Assembly: GCA_946478985.1 (NCBI GenBank) | Contig: CAMLDZ010000100.1 | Span: 1-11,770 of the forward strand | DNA from: an uncultured Solimonas sp. | GTDB taxonomy: Bacteria > Pseudomonadota > Gammaproteobacteria > Nevskiales > Nevskiaceae | DNA length: 11,770 nucleotides | Direction: 5' to 3' | Part shown: one piece after another, positions 1 through 8,565 of the stretch | How the letters are laid out: every line of letters begins with the position of its first letter | How positions within the stretch are numbered: the first letter of the stretch is position 1 | The notes under the pieces: model-generated | Seen by the model: only the letters and a program-made list of their open reading frames with translations | Told to the model about the DNA's origin: nothing | The model's database searches: none | Made by a program: the position numbers and the translations under genes

Positions 1-619
1 AAACGTTGGCGTCGCAGCGGAAGCTGCCTTCCTGCATGTTGCCGTCGCAGATGCCGAGGTATACCACCAGCTGGTGCAGCTTCTTCAGGTACGCGACGGC
101 CTCCGCCGACGAACGGATGTCCGGCTCGGAGACGATCTCGATCAGCGGCGTGCCGGCGCGGTTGAGGTCGATGCCGGACTGGCCGACGAAGCCTTCATGG
201 ACCGATTTGCCGGCGTCCTCTTCCATGTGCGCGCGGGTGATGCCGATGCGCTTGGCGGTCTTGCCTTGCGGGCCGTCGAACTCGATGTCGAGATGGCCGT
301 TGAAGACGATCGGCAGCTCGTACTGCGAGATCTGGTAGCCCTTGGGCAGGTCCGGATAGAAGTAGTGCTTGCGCGCGAACACGCAGCGCTCGGCGATCTG
401 CGCGTCGACCGCCAGACCGAATTTCACCGCGTATTCGAGCGCGGTCTTGTTGAGCACCGGCAGCACGCCGGGCAGGCCCAGTGTCACCGCGTCGGCCTGC
501 GTGTTGGGCGCCGCGCCGTAGGCGGTCGCCGCGCCGGAGAAAATCTTGGAGTGGGTCAGCAGCTGGCAATGGACTTCAAGTCCGATCACCACTTCCCAGG
601 TCGTCGAGTCGTATGCCAT
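1..619 (-). CDS. gatB: Asp-tRNA(Asn)/Glu-tRNA(Gln) amidotransferase subunit B, N-terminal part (cut by window edge)
   Basis: GatB binds the mischarged Glu-tRNA(Gln) or Asp-tRNA(Asn) and carries out the kinase and transamidation steps of indirect tRNA charging in the cytoplasm, using ammonia made by GatA. The reading frame runs from ATG at 619-617 to the left edge without a stop, giving 206 residues of a family usually about 475-485 long. GatB signatures appear in order: GLEVH (13-17), [16 protein letters not shown] (84-99), HMEEDAGKS (131-139), [17 protein letters not shown] (151-167) and GSFRCDAN (198-205). The cradle domain is therefore largely present, while the helical and tRNA-binding C-terminal domains lie outside the window. 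It follows gatA with a 13-base gap, and an AAGG ribosome-binding element lies nine bases before the ATG, so it is the third gene of a gatCAB operon. Nothing suggests damage; the truncation is only the window boundary. Confidence 0.97.
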   Translation of the reverse strand, partial: MAYDSTTWEVVIGLEVHCQLLTHSKIFSGAATAYGAAPNTQADAVTLGLPGVLPVLNKTALEYAVKFGLAVDAQIAERCVFARKHYFYPDLPKGYQISQYELPIVFNGHLDIEFDGPQGKTAKRIGITRAHMEEDAGKSVHEGFVGQSGIDLNRAGTPLIEIVSEPDIRSSAEAVAYLKKLHQLVVYLGICDGNMQEGSFRCDANV

Positions 620-628
620 TTCGTTGTG

Positions 629-632
629 CCTT
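629..632 (-). promoter_or_regulatory. Ribosome-binding site of gatB
   Basis: On the minus strand the sequence is AAGGCACAACGAA followed by ATG. The AAGG core directly follows the gatA TAA stop and sits nine bases from the gatB start. It supports ATG 619-617 as the start and suggests ribosomes finishing gatA can pass on to gatB. Confidence 0.6.
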
Positions 633-2096
633 TTACGCGTAGGCCTTCGGCATCTGCTTGTGGAAATCGGTCGCCTGCTGGAACTGGTGGGCGACGTTGA
701 GCAGCTTGGCCTCGCTGAAGAAATTGCCCATCAGCTGCAGGCCGACCGGCAGGCCGTCGACGAAGCCGCAGCCCAGCGACATCGCCGGGATGCCGGCGAG
801 GTTGGCGGCGATGGTGTAGATGTCGTTGAGATACATCGCCACCGGATCGTCGGTCTTGTCGCCGAGCTTGAAGGCGACGTCGGTGGCGGTGGGGCCGAGC
901 ACCACGTCGACCTCGGCGAAGGCGCGGCGGAAGTCGTCGTAGATCAGCTTGCGGACTTTCTGCGCCTGCAGGTAGTAGGCATCGTAATAGCCGTGGCTGA
1001 GCACGTAGGTGCCGACCATGATGCGGCGCTGCACCTCGGCGCCGAAGCCTTCGCCGCGGCTGCGCTTATACAGCTCTTCGAGGTTCTTGACGCCTTCGGC
1101 GCGGTGACCGTAGCGCACGCCGTCCAGGCGCGCGAGATTGGAGCTGGCCTCGGCCGGCGCGACCACGTAATAGGTCGGCACCGACAGCGGCGAGTTCGGC
1201 AGCGAAATCTCGACGAACTCGGCGCCCAGCGATTTGAGCGTGGCGATCGCCGCGTCGATCTTCTCGCGTGAGGACGGCGCCAGGCCTTCGGCGAAGTATT
1301 CCTTCGGCAGGCCGATCTTCAGGCCCTTGATCGAGTTGCCGAGGCCGCCGACCAGATCGTCGACCGGGCGCTCGATGCTGGTCGAGTCCAGCGGATCGAA
1401 GCCGGACATCGCCTGCAGCACATAGGCCGCGTCCTCGGCGCTGCGCGCGACCACGCCGGCCTGATCGAGGCTCGATGCGAAGGCGATCATGCCGTAGCGC
1501 GACACGCGGCCGTAGGTCGGCTTGATGCCGGTCAGGCCGGTCAGCGCCGCGGGCTGGCGGATCGAGCCGCCGGTGTCGCTGGCGGTCGCCGCCGGCGCCA
1601 GCCCCGCCGCCACCGCGGCCACCGAGCCGCCGGACGAGCCGCCCGGCACGCGCGTGGTGTCCCAGGGGTTCTTGACCGCGCCGTAGAAGCTGGTTTCGTT
1701 GGACGAGCCCATCGCGAATTCGTCCATGTTGCACTTGCCGAGCATCACCATGCCGGCGTCGAGGTGCAGCTTCTGCACGATCGTCGCGTCGTACGGCGCG
1801 ATGAATTTGTCGAGCATCTTCGACGCGCAGCTGGTCTTGACGCCCAGCGTGCAGAAGATGTCCTTCTGCGCCAAGGGCACGCCGGTCAGCAGGTGTGCAT
1901 CGCCGCGCGCCAGCTTGGCGTCGGCGGCGTCGGCCTGCTTGAGCGCGCGCTCGGCGGTGACGGTGATGTAGCTGTTGAGCCCGCCGTCATGCGCGTCGAT
2001 GCGCTTGAGGTAGTGCTCGGTCAGCTCGCGCGACGAAAACTTCTTGGCGCGCAGGCCGTCGGACAGTTCTTTGATGGAAAGCTTGTGCATGTGCAT
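633..2096 (-). CDS. gatA: Asp-tRNA(Asn)/Glu-tRNA(Gln) amidotransferase subunit A (glutaminase)
   Basis: GatA hydrolyses glutamine (or asparagine) and channels the ammonia to GatB. The 487-residue product has the amidase-signature fold with its Ser-cisSer-Lys triad: Lys78 in the QKD motif, cis-Ser154 in PGGSSGGS (151-158) and nucleophile Ser178 in DTGGSIRQP (174-182). The 24-residue distance between the two serines is the one seen across the amidase-signature family. Length is normal for GatA (about 485). Two in-frame ATGs lie six bases apart, at 2096-2094 and 2090-2088. The second, giving MHKLSIKEL, resembles known GatA N-termini better and has GGGAT a few bases upstream, so the true start may be 2090 (485 residues). 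The gene lies between gatC (78-base spacer) and gatB (13-base spacer). It is intact. Confidence 0.97.
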   Translation of the reverse strand: MHMHKLSIKELSDGLRAKKFSSRELTEHYLKRIDAHDGGLNSYITVTAERALKQADAADAKLARGDAHLLTGVPLAQKDIFCTLGVKTSCASKMLDKFIAPYDATIVQKLHLDAGMVMLGKCNMDEFAMGSSNETSFYGAVKNPWDTTRVPGGSSGGSVAAVAAGLAPAATASDTGGSIRQPAALTGLTGIKPTYGRVSRYGMIAFASSLDQAGVVARSAEDAAYVLQAMSGFDPLDSTSIERPVDDLVGGLGNSIKGLKIGLPKEYFAEGLAPSSREKIDAAIATLKSLGAEFVEISLPNSPLSVPTYYVVAPAEASSNLARLDGVRYGHRAEGVKNLEELYKRSRGEGFGAEVQRRIMVGTYVLSHGYYDAYYLQAQKVRKLIYDDFRRAFAEVDVVLGPTATDVAFKLGDKTDDPVAMYLNDIYTIAANLAGIPAMSLGCGFVDGLPVGLQLMGNFFSEAKLLNVAHQFQQATDFHKQMPKAYA

Positions 2097-2136
2097 CCCG
2101 GATGGGGTGAAGCCGCAGCGGACCGCGAGCGTAAGC

Positions 2137-2174
2137 CCGCGGCCCGGCCCTTGAGGTCGGCGGACCGGCCGCGG
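2137..2174 (-). repeat. Inverted repeat in the gatC-gatA spacer
   Basis: Eight-base arms CCGCGGCC (2174-2167) and GGCCGCGG (2144-2137) are perfectly complementary on the minus strand, separated by 22 bases that contain a small GGTC/GACC stem. It begins immediately after the gatC stop codon. The transcript could form a hairpin that protects the gatC end or tunes gatA relative to gatC. There is no T-run, so it is not a normal terminator. In such GC-rich DNA chance pairing is a real alternative. Confidence 0.35.
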
Positions 2175-2462
2175 CTATTCGATGACCTTGGGAACCAGAT
2201 ACAGGCCACCCTCGGTCTCCGGCGCGATCGCCTGGAAGGCCTCGCGGCGGTCGGCCTCGGTGACGGCGTCGGGGCGCAGGCGCTGGTGCATGTCCAGCGG
2301 GTGCGCCATCGGCTCGACGCCGGCGGTATCGGCCCGCGACAGCTGGCCGACCAGGTCGAGGATGCTGGACAGCTGCGCGGTGTAGGCCGCAATGCGCTCG
2401 GCGGGCAGTTCGAGCCGCGCCAGATGGGCGACCTGCTTGACGTTTTCGGAGCTCAGGCTCAT
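2175..2462 (-). CDS. gatC: Asp-tRNA(Asn)/Glu-tRNA(Gln) amidotransferase subunit C
   Basis: GatC is the small belt-like subunit that wraps and stabilises the GatA-GatB interface in the indirect Gln/Asn-tRNA charging complex. The 95-residue product starts MSLSSENVKQVAHLARLEL, the typical GatC N-terminal helix, followed by a second helix (residues 21-42). The extended part contains VEPMAHPLDMHQRLRPD (49-65), equivalent to the conserved GatC segment that threads along GatA. The C-terminus ends PETEGGLYLVPKVIE, matching the family ending. Length is as expected (about 95). The ATG at 2462-2460 was chosen because the homologous protein begins exactly there; upstream in-frame sequence has no family likeness. 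No strong ribosome-binding site is visible. It is first in the gatCAB operon and divergent from mreB. Confidence 0.96.
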   Translation of the reverse strand: MSLSSENVKQVAHLARLELPAERIAAYTAQLSSILDLVGQLSRADTAGVEPMAHPLDMHQRLRPDAVTEADRREAFQAIAPETEGGLYLVPKVIE

Positions 2463-2545
2463 CGGCTTGGGGGCAGTTTCTGACAGGACGACGGGAAGGC
2501 GGCCGAAAGGCAAGGGAACGCTGTTGCGACAGGGTTTGCACCGGG

Positions 2546-2573
2546 CTGTCGGCCGCGGAAAATGGTTTATGAT
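2546..2573 (+). promoter_or_regulatory. Candidate mreB promoter
   Basis: TATGAT at 2568-2573 matches five of six bases of the sigma-70 -10 box. At 16 bases upstream, CTGTCG (2546-2551) matches only three of six positions of the -35 box. Transcription would begin near 2580 and leave a leader of about 105 bases before the mreB ATG. The assignment rests mainly on the -10 element and on its position in the only AT-rich patch of the gap. Confidence 0.4.
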
Positions 2574-2594
2574 GTGGCGAGCCCTAATTCTACT

Positions 2595-3723
<1,129 letters not shown>

Positions 3724-3733
3724 GGGGTTCCCG

Positions 3734-3762
3734 CGAAGGCCGCGCCGCGAGCGCGGCCTTCG
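3734..3762 (+). terminator. Strong GC hairpin after mreB (partial terminator or attenuator)
   Basis: Arms CGAAGGCCGCG (3734-3744) and CGCGGCCTTCG (3752-3762) are perfect 11-base complements around a seven-base loop, starting ten bases after the mreB stop. The following bases TCGTTTGG form only a poor U-tract. The structure fits a leaky intrinsic terminator or an RNA-end stabiliser that lets some polymerase continue into mreC. As no promoter for mreC is evident, complete termination seems unlikely. Confidence 0.65.
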
Positions 3763-3776
3763 TCGTTTGGTGTGAT

Positions 3777-3812
3777 CGCCGCAGCGGCAACGTCTCATTG
3801 CCGCAAGCGGCG
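3777..3812 (+). repeat. Second hairpin in the mreB-mreC gap
   Basis: The inner stem GCGGCAA (3784-3790) pairs with TTGCCGC (3798-3804) around a seven-base loop. The outer stem CGCCGC (3777-3782) pairs with GCGGCG (3807-3812), with a small 1x2 internal loop between them, for 13 pairs in all. A TTTTT run occurs at 3835-3839, too far downstream (22 bases) to act as this hairpin's U-tract. Together with the first hairpin it makes a tandem structured spacer. Confidence 0.55.
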
Positions 3813-3868
3813 GTGATCTCTAAGCTTCGGTCAGTTTTTCGTCAGCCACGCGGTCCGACGGCACGCCC

Positions 3869-4963
3869 TTGAACTCGCTGCACGACTCCTATCACCGGCC
3901 GCTGTTCCCTCGGGGTCCCGGGCTCGGACTCAAGACCTTCTTCCTCCTGCTGCTGGCGCTGACGCTGATCTTCTACGACATGCGTGGCGACACGCTCAAG
4001 CCGGCGCGCGCCTGGACCGCCTATGCGCTGACGCCGGTGATCTGGCTGGCGCAGGTGCCGACCAAGCTGATCGCGATGGCGCGCGGCATCGATACGCGCA
4101 GCAGCATCGAGCGCGAGAACCGCGAGCTCAAGGACCGCCAGTTCGTGCTGTCGGCGCAGCTCAGCAAGATGGAGGCCCTGGAGGCGGAGAATCGCCGGCT
4201 GCGCGAGCTGCTGGCCTCGTCGGCACGGCTGCCCGATCAGGTCATCGTCGCCGAGATCATCGCCGTCAATCAGGACCCCTACCGCCACCAGATCACGCTG
4301 AACCGCGGCAGCCGTGATGGCGTCTATCGCGGCCAGGCGCTGGTCGATGCCTACGGCGTGATGGGCCAGGTGGTCGACCTGTCGCCGAACAGCAGCAAGG
4401 CGCTGCTGGTCACCGATCCCGACCACGGCATCCCGGTCGAAATCAATCGCACCGGCCTGCAGACCATCGCCATCGGCCTCGGCGACGAGCGCGGCCTGCG
4501 CTTGCCGTTCCTGCCCAGCAACGCCGATATCAAGAACGGCGACCTGCTGGTGTCGTCCTCGCTGGGCGGCCGCTTCCCGGCCGGCTACCCGGTGGCGACC
4601 GTCTATGACGTCAAGCCGGTCGCTGGCGAACACTTCATGGAGGCTTACGCCTATCCAGCCGCCAAGCTCGGCCAGGGCCGTCAGGCGCTGCTGGTGTGGA
4701 ATCCCAACCTGCAACCCCCCAGCGGCTCGCCGACGGCCGGCGAGGTCCCCGAACCGGCAGTTCCGGCCGACGCGCCGCCCTCCGCCGCGCATCCCGGTGG
4801 CCCGACTGCGCCGCCGCGATCGCAGACGCAGACGCCCGCCGCCGATCCCGTTTCGCCCAGCCCCGCCGCGACGGCGGTGCCGGCGCCACCCGCGTCAACC
4901 GGCGCCACGCCGGCACCGGCCGCGGCTCCGGCCGCAGCCGCAGCGCCGAGGACCGTGCCGTGA
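3869..4963 (+). CDS. mreC: Rod shape-determining protein MreC
   Basis: MreC is a bitopic inner-membrane protein whose periplasmic domain contacts and activates PBP2-RodA. The 364-residue product shows a short cytoplasmic start, one membrane segment (about 22-37, rich in Leu/Phe), a periplasmic coiled coil (about 78-116, ERENRELKDRQ...ALEAENRRLRELL), then the two beta-barrel domains (about 124-276), including GSRDGVYRGQALVDAYGVMG (147-166). The last 80 or so residues (281-364) are a Pro/Ala/Thr-rich, probably disordered tail of low complexity, longer than in E. coli MreC. The frame opens after a TAA at 3821-3823, and the only usual start codon before the membrane segment is TTG at 3869, with no clear ribosome-binding site. 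The start is therefore uncertain. The stop overlaps the mreD start. Confidence 0.94.
   Translation: MNSLHDSYHRPLFPRGPGLGLKTFFLLLLALTLIFYDMRGDTLKPARAWTAYALTPVIWLAQVPTKLIAMARGIDTRSSIERENRELKDRQFVLSAQLSKMEALEAENRRLRELLASSARLPDQVIVAEIIAVNQDPYRHQITLNRGSRDGVYRGQALVDAYGVMGQVVDLSPNSSKALLVTDPDHGIPVEINRTGLQTIAIGLGDERGLRLPFLPSNADIKNGDLLVSSSLGGRFPAGYPVATVYDVKPVAGEHFMEAYAYPAAKLGQGRQALLVWNPNLQPPSGSPTAGEVPEPAVPADAPPSAAHPGGPTAPPRSQTQTPAADPVSPSPAATAVPAPPASTGATPAPAAAPAAAAAPRTVP
4948..4952 (+). promoter_or_regulatory. Ribosome-binding site deciding the mreD start
   Basis: GAGGA lies seven bases before GTG 4960-4962, inside the end of mreC. It selects this GTG as the mreD start over the longer open frame that extends upstream to about 4696. 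Confidence 0.7.
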
Positions 4964-5451
4964 GCCGGCCGAGTCCGCAGGCGGTCTGGGCCGCCTTCCT
5001 GCTGAGCCTGCTGGCCGGCCTGATGCTGCAGCTGGTGGAGCTGCCGGACAGCCTGTCGGCGGCGCGGCCGCTGTGGATGCCGATGATCCTGGCCTACTGG
5101 GCGCTGCGCGAGCCGCAGCTGCCGTCGCTGGTGCCGGCCTTCCTGATCGGCCTGATGCTCGACGTGCTGTACGCGGCGCCGTTCGGCCAGCATGCGCTGG
5201 GCTTGGTGGCGATCCTCTACATCGTCGTGCGGCTGCGCAGCTTCTTCATCATGTTCCCGTTGTGGCAGGCGACGCTGGCGCTGATCCCCGGCTGGGCGCT
5301 GTACTGCTTTCTGATGTTCTGGATCGACGGCGCCACGCATCACCAGCCGGAGATCTGGCTGCGCTGGCTGCCGGCGATCTCCACCTCCTTGTTCTGGCCG
5401 CTGCTGTGGAGCCTGATGGAACTGGTCCGCCAGCCCGGCGAAGAAGAGTAG
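4960..5451 (+). CDS. mreD: Rod shape-determining protein MreD
   Basis: MreD is a small multi-pass inner-membrane protein that works with MreC in the elongation complex. The 163-residue product (family about 160) starts SRPSPQAVW after the initiator and is highly hydrophobic, with about five likely membrane segments: near residues 9-27, 39-50, 58-75, 86-120 (a long region that may hold two) and 136-153. The C-terminus is acidic (PGEEE). The GTG start forms a GTGA overlap with the mreC stop and has GAGGA seven bases upstream, so translation is probably coupled to mreC. The open frame continues upstream of the GTG, but that part is a shadow of the Pro/Ala-rich mreC tail. Sequence conservation in this family is low, so identification rests on position, length and hydrophobic pattern. 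Confidence 0.92.
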   Translation: MSRPSPQAVWAAFLLSLLAGLMLQLVELPDSLSAARPLWMPMILAYWALREPQLPSLVPAFLIGLMLDVLYAAPFGQHALGLVAILYIVVRLRSFFIMFPLWQATLALIPGWALYCFLMFWIDGATHHQPEIWLRWLPAISTSLFWPLLWSLMELVRQPGEEE

Positions 5452-5458
5452 GCGGACG

Positions 5459-7426
5459 ATGCTTTTCCGCCGGCGCCGCGACGCGCTCAAGAACATCCGC
5501 TCGGAACGCGACGCCTTCCTGCGCCGCACCGCCGTCGCGGTGGTGCTGTGCCTGGCCGGCGTGGTGATGCTGATCGTGCGGCTGGTCGACCTGCAGATCG
5601 TCGAGACCCAGCACTACCAGACGCGTGCCGACGAGAACCGCATGCGCGTCACGCCGGTGGCGCCGGTGCGCGGCCTGATCTATGACCGCAAGGGCACACT
5701 GCTGGCGCAGAACCAGCCGGCCTTCGTGCTCGAAGTCACGCCCGAGCAGGTCAAGGACATGGACGGCCTGCTCGAGCGGCTGCGCAGCGTGGTGACGCTG
5801 ACCGACGCCGACATCGCCCGCTTCAAGGACCTGAAGCGCAAGTCGCCGCGCTATCGCGGCGTGCCGCTGCGGCTGAACCTGTCGATGGAGGAAGTGGCGC
5901 GCTACGAGATCGACCGCCACCAGTTCCCGGGCGTGGAGATCAACGCCGGCCTGACCCGCAACTACCCGCTCGGCGCCAGCGGTTCGCATCTGGTCGGCTA
6001 CGTCGGCGGCATCAGCGTCGACGACCTCAAGCAGGCCAAGGACGAGTCGCAATACCTGGGCCTGACGCAGATCGGCAAGACCGGCGTCGAGAAGAGCCAG
6101 GAAGACCTGCTGCGCGGTGTTTCCGGGGCCAAGATCATCGAGGCCAACGCCTATGGCCGGCCCTTGCGCGAGCTCGACTACCGGCGCGGCTACCCGGGCC
6201 GCAACCTGTACCTGACGATCGACACCCAGGTGCAGCTGGTCGCCGAGAAGGCGATGGGCGACTTCAAGGGTTCGGTGGTCGCGCTCGATCCGCGCAACGG
6301 CGAGGTGATCGCGATGGTCAGCCAGCCCGGCTTCGACCCGCAGCTTTTCGTCGGCGGCATCGACAACACCACCTATCAGGCGCTGGTGAAGGACCCGAGC
6401 CGGCCGCTGTTCAACCGCTCGCTGCAGGGGCTCTACCCGCCCGGCTCGACGATCAAGCCGGCGATGGCGCTGGCCGGGCTCGAGTACGGCGTCGTCGACG
6501 CGCAGCACAGCGAGTACTGCCGCGGCGACATGACCCTGCCGAATTCCTCGCGGCACTACCGCTGCTGGAAACGCAGCGGCCACGGTACCGTCGACATGAC
6601 ACGCGCAGTCATGGCGTCCTGCGACATCTACTTCTACCAGCTGGCGATCAGCCTGACGATCGATCGCATGTACGAGGCGATGACCGGCTTCGGCCTCGGC
6701 CACCAGACCGGCATCGACCTGCCGCTGGAGAAGGCCGGCCTGTACCCCTCGCGCGAATGGAAGCGCAAGGCGCGCCGCGAGAACTGGTACCCCGGCGAGA
6801 CACTCAACGTCGGCATCGGCCAGGGTTACACGCTGACCACACCGCTGCAGCTGGCGCAGATGACCGCGCGCATCGCCATGCGCGGCGTCGGCTTCAGGCC
6901 GCATGTGGTGCACGCGATCGAGGACCCGATCACGCGCAAGCTCAGCCAGGTGCAGCCGGAGGCGCTGCCGGCCATCGTGCTGAAAAACAACGCCAGCTGG
7001 GAGCCGGTGATCGCGGCGATGGAAGGCGTGGCGCAGCAGCAGGGCGGCACGGCGTTTCAGATCGGCCGCCGCGCGCCCTACCGTATCGCCGCCAAGACCG
7101 GCACCGCGCAGGTCGTCGGCCTGCGCCAGGACGGCAAGGCGCCCACCCAGGAGAGCCTGCCGGAACATCTGCGCGATCACGCGCTGTTCATCGCCTTCGC
7201 ACCGGCCGACGACCCGCGGATCGCCGTGGCCGTGATGGCCGAGCACGGCGGCCATGGCTCGTCCGCGGCCGGCCCGATCGCCCGGCAGGTCATGGACCAG
7301 TACCTGCTCGGCTACGTGCTCTACGGCAACGAGAATGCGATGCAGCCGAGCAGCGCGGTGACACCGGCCACCGTGCCGGAACAGACCGCCCCGATCGAGG
7401 CACCGGAAGAGGAGATCGACGAATGA
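5459..7426 (+). CDS. mrdA: Penicillin-binding protein 2, peptidoglycan transpeptidase of elongation
   Basis: PBP2 cross-links new glycan strands in the periplasm as the partner of RodA. The 655-residue class B enzyme has a basic cytoplasmic start, one membrane anchor (about 23-45), a pedestal region with APVRGLIYDRKG (68-79) and the transpeptidase domain. The catalytic motifs are Ser330-TIK (SxxK), Ser387-Cys-Asp389 (SxD, usual for PBP2) and Lys546-TGT. The serine sits at the same position as in E. coli PBP2. Cys354, Cys369, His375 and Cys388 are spaced like the zinc ligands reported for Acinetobacter PBP2 (see findings). Residues from about 627 to 655 form a Pro/Glu-rich tail beyond the core. 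The ATG at 5459 lies seven bases after the mreD stop, with AGG (5450-5452) six bases upstream. The stop overlaps the rodA start as ATGA. Confidence 0.98.
   Translation: MLFRRRRDALKNIRSERDAFLRRTAVAVVLCLAGVVMLIVRLVDLQIVETQHYQTRADENRMRVTPVAPVRGLIYDRKGTLLAQNQPAFVLEVTPEQVKDMDGLLERLRSVVTLTDADIARFKDLKRKSPRYRGVPLRLNLSMEEVARYEIDRHQFPGVEINAGLTRNYPLGASGSHLVGYVGGISVDDLKQAKDESQYLGLTQIGKTGVEKSQEDLLRGVSGAKIIEANAYGRPLRELDYRRGYPGRNLYLTIDTQVQLVAEKAMGDFKGSVVALDPRNGEVIAMVSQPGFDPQLFVGGIDNTTYQALVKDPSRPLFNRSLQGLYPPGSTIKPAMALAGLEYGVVDAQHSEYCRGDMTLPNSSRHYRCWKRSGHGTVDMTRAVMASCDIYFYQLAISLTIDRMYEAMTGFGLGHQTGIDLPLEKAGLYPSREWKRKARRENWYPGETLNVGIGQGYTLTTPLQLAQMTARIAMRGVGFRPHVVHAIEDPITRKLSQVQPEALPAIVLKNNASWEPVIAAMEGVAQQQGGTAFQIGRRAPYRIAAKTGTAQVVGLRQDGKAPTQESLPEHLRDHALFIAFAPADDPRIAVAVMAEHGGHGSSAAGPIARQVMDQYLLGYVLYGNENAMQPSSAVTPATVPEQTAPIEAPEEEIDE
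7410..7414 (+). promoter_or_regulatory. Ribosome-binding site of rodA
   Basis: AGGAG lies eight bases before ATG 7423-7425, within the end of mrdA. It is one of the strongest Shine-Dalgarno matches in the cluster and fixes the rodA start. Confidence 0.75.
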
Positions 7427-8565
7427 TCGCCGAGCTGCTGCTGTCGGCGCGCAAGCGCTCCAACAAGCCGGAGCCGGGTCTCGCCGACTGGCTGGAAAGC
7501 TGGCATATCGACATCTGGCTGCTGCTGCTGCTGCTGGCGATCGCCGGGCTTGGCATCTTCGTGCAGTACTCGGCGTCCGGGCACTCGGTCGACGGCGTGG
7601 TCAGCCAGGCACAGCGCATCGCTCTGGGCCTGGCGGTGATGGCGGTGATCGCGCAGGCGCCGCCGGATCTCTACCGCACCGTCACGCCCTGGGCCTACAG
7701 CGGCAGCATCGTGCTGCTGGTGCTGGTCGAGCTGCTCGGCGACCATGCCAAGGGCGCGCAGCGCTGGCTCGACCTCGGCTTCATCCGCTTCCAGCCCTCG
7801 GAGCTGATGAAGCTGGCGATGCCGACGACGATCGCCGCCTTCCTGCACGGCCGCCGCCTGCCGCCGAACCTGCTGACCATCCTGGGCACGCTGGCGCTGA
7901 TCGGCCTGCCGGCCGGGCTGATCGCCAAGCAGCCGGACCTCGGCACCGCGCTGCTGATCGTCGCCGCAGGCGGCTTCGCACTGTTTCTCGGCGGCCTGCA
8001 GTGGCGCTGGATCATCGGCGCCGCCGCCGCGCTCGGCGCCGCCGCGCCGCTGCTCTGGGAGCACCTGCAGGACTATCAGCGCCAGCGCATCCTGACCCTG
8101 CTCGATCCGGAGAGCGATCCGCTGGGCGCCGGCTATCACATCACGCAGTCGATGATCGCGATCGGCTCCGGCGGCCTGTTCGGCAAGGGCTGGCTCAACG
8201 GCACGCAGGCCAAGCTGGATTTCCTGCCGGAGGCCCATACCGATTTCATCTTCGCGGTCTATTCCGAGGAGCTGGGCTTTCTCGGCGTGCTGGTGCTGCT
8301 GGCCCTGTACCTGGCCGTGGTCGGCCGCTGCCTGTGGATCGCCGCGCGCGCCCAGGACACCTTCCAGCGCCTGCTGGCCGGCGCGCTGGGCATGACCTTC
8401 TTCATCTACATCGTCATCAACATCGGCATGGTCATCGGCCTGCTGCCCGTGGTCGGTGTACCCTTGCCCCTGGTCAGCTACGGCGGCACCTCTGCGGTCT
8501 CGCTGCTGGCCAGCTTCGGCATCCTGATGTCGATCCACACTCACCGGAAGCTACTCGCCAACTGA
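7423..8565 (+). CDS. rodA: Peptidoglycan glycosyltransferase RodA (SEDS family)
   Basis: RodA polymerises lipid II into glycan strands at the inner membrane and pairs with PBP2. The 380-residue product (family about 370-380) is a ten-segment-type SEDS membrane protein. Conserved elements are KGAQRWLDLG (110-119, with Trp115), FQPSELMK (123-130), KQPDLGTA (169-176), the loop FLPEAHTDFIFAV (267-279) with the putative catalytic Asp274, and PLPLVSYGGTS (347-357). The Trp-Asp distance matches E. coli RodA to within one residue. A run of six CTG codons (7519-7536) encodes Leu33-38 in the first membrane segment. The ATG overlaps the mrdA stop (ATGA), with a strong AGGAG upstream. Its TGA overlaps the next ATG as TGATG. 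FtsW is a relative, but the mreBCD-PBP2 context points to RodA. Confidence 0.97.
   Translation: MIAELLLSARKRSNKPEPGLADWLESWHIDIWLLLLLLAIAGLGIFVQYSASGHSVDGVVSQAQRIALGLAVMAVIAQAPPDLYRTVTPWAYSGSIVLLVLVELLGDHAKGAQRWLDLGFIRFQPSELMKLAMPTTIAAFLHGRRLPPNLLTILGTLALIGLPAGLIAKQPDLGTALLIVAAGGFALFLGGLQWRWIIGAAAALGAAAPLLWEHLQDYQRQRILTLLDPESDPLGAGYHITQSMIAIGSGGLFGKGWLNGTQAKLDFLPEAHTDFIFAVYSEELGFLGVLVLLALYLAVVGRCLWIAARAQDTFQRLLAGALGMTFFIYIVINIGMVIGLLPVVGVPLPLVSYGGTSAVSLLASFGILMSIHTHRKLLAN

Noticed and set aside
74..1271. Plus-strand open frames opposite gatB and gatA
   Set aside because: The minus strand encodes conserved GatB and GatA here; the plus frames have no likeness to known proteins.
4696..4959. Upstream extension of the mreD frame
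   Set aside because: The extension is Arg-rich out-of-frame reading of the mreC tail. GTG 4960 has a good ribosome-binding site and matches MreD length.
5249..7255. A 668-residue open frame on the minus strand across mreD and mrdA
   Set aside because: It is His/Arg/Ala/Asp-rich with no family likeness and lies entirely opposite mreD and mrdA, which carry all expected motifs. It is a product of high-GC codon use.
7321..8544. A 407-residue minus-strand open frame opposite rodA
   Set aside because: It is rich in Gln/Arg/Asp/Ala, the complement of a Leu-rich membrane protein gene. No motif or ribosome-binding site supports it.
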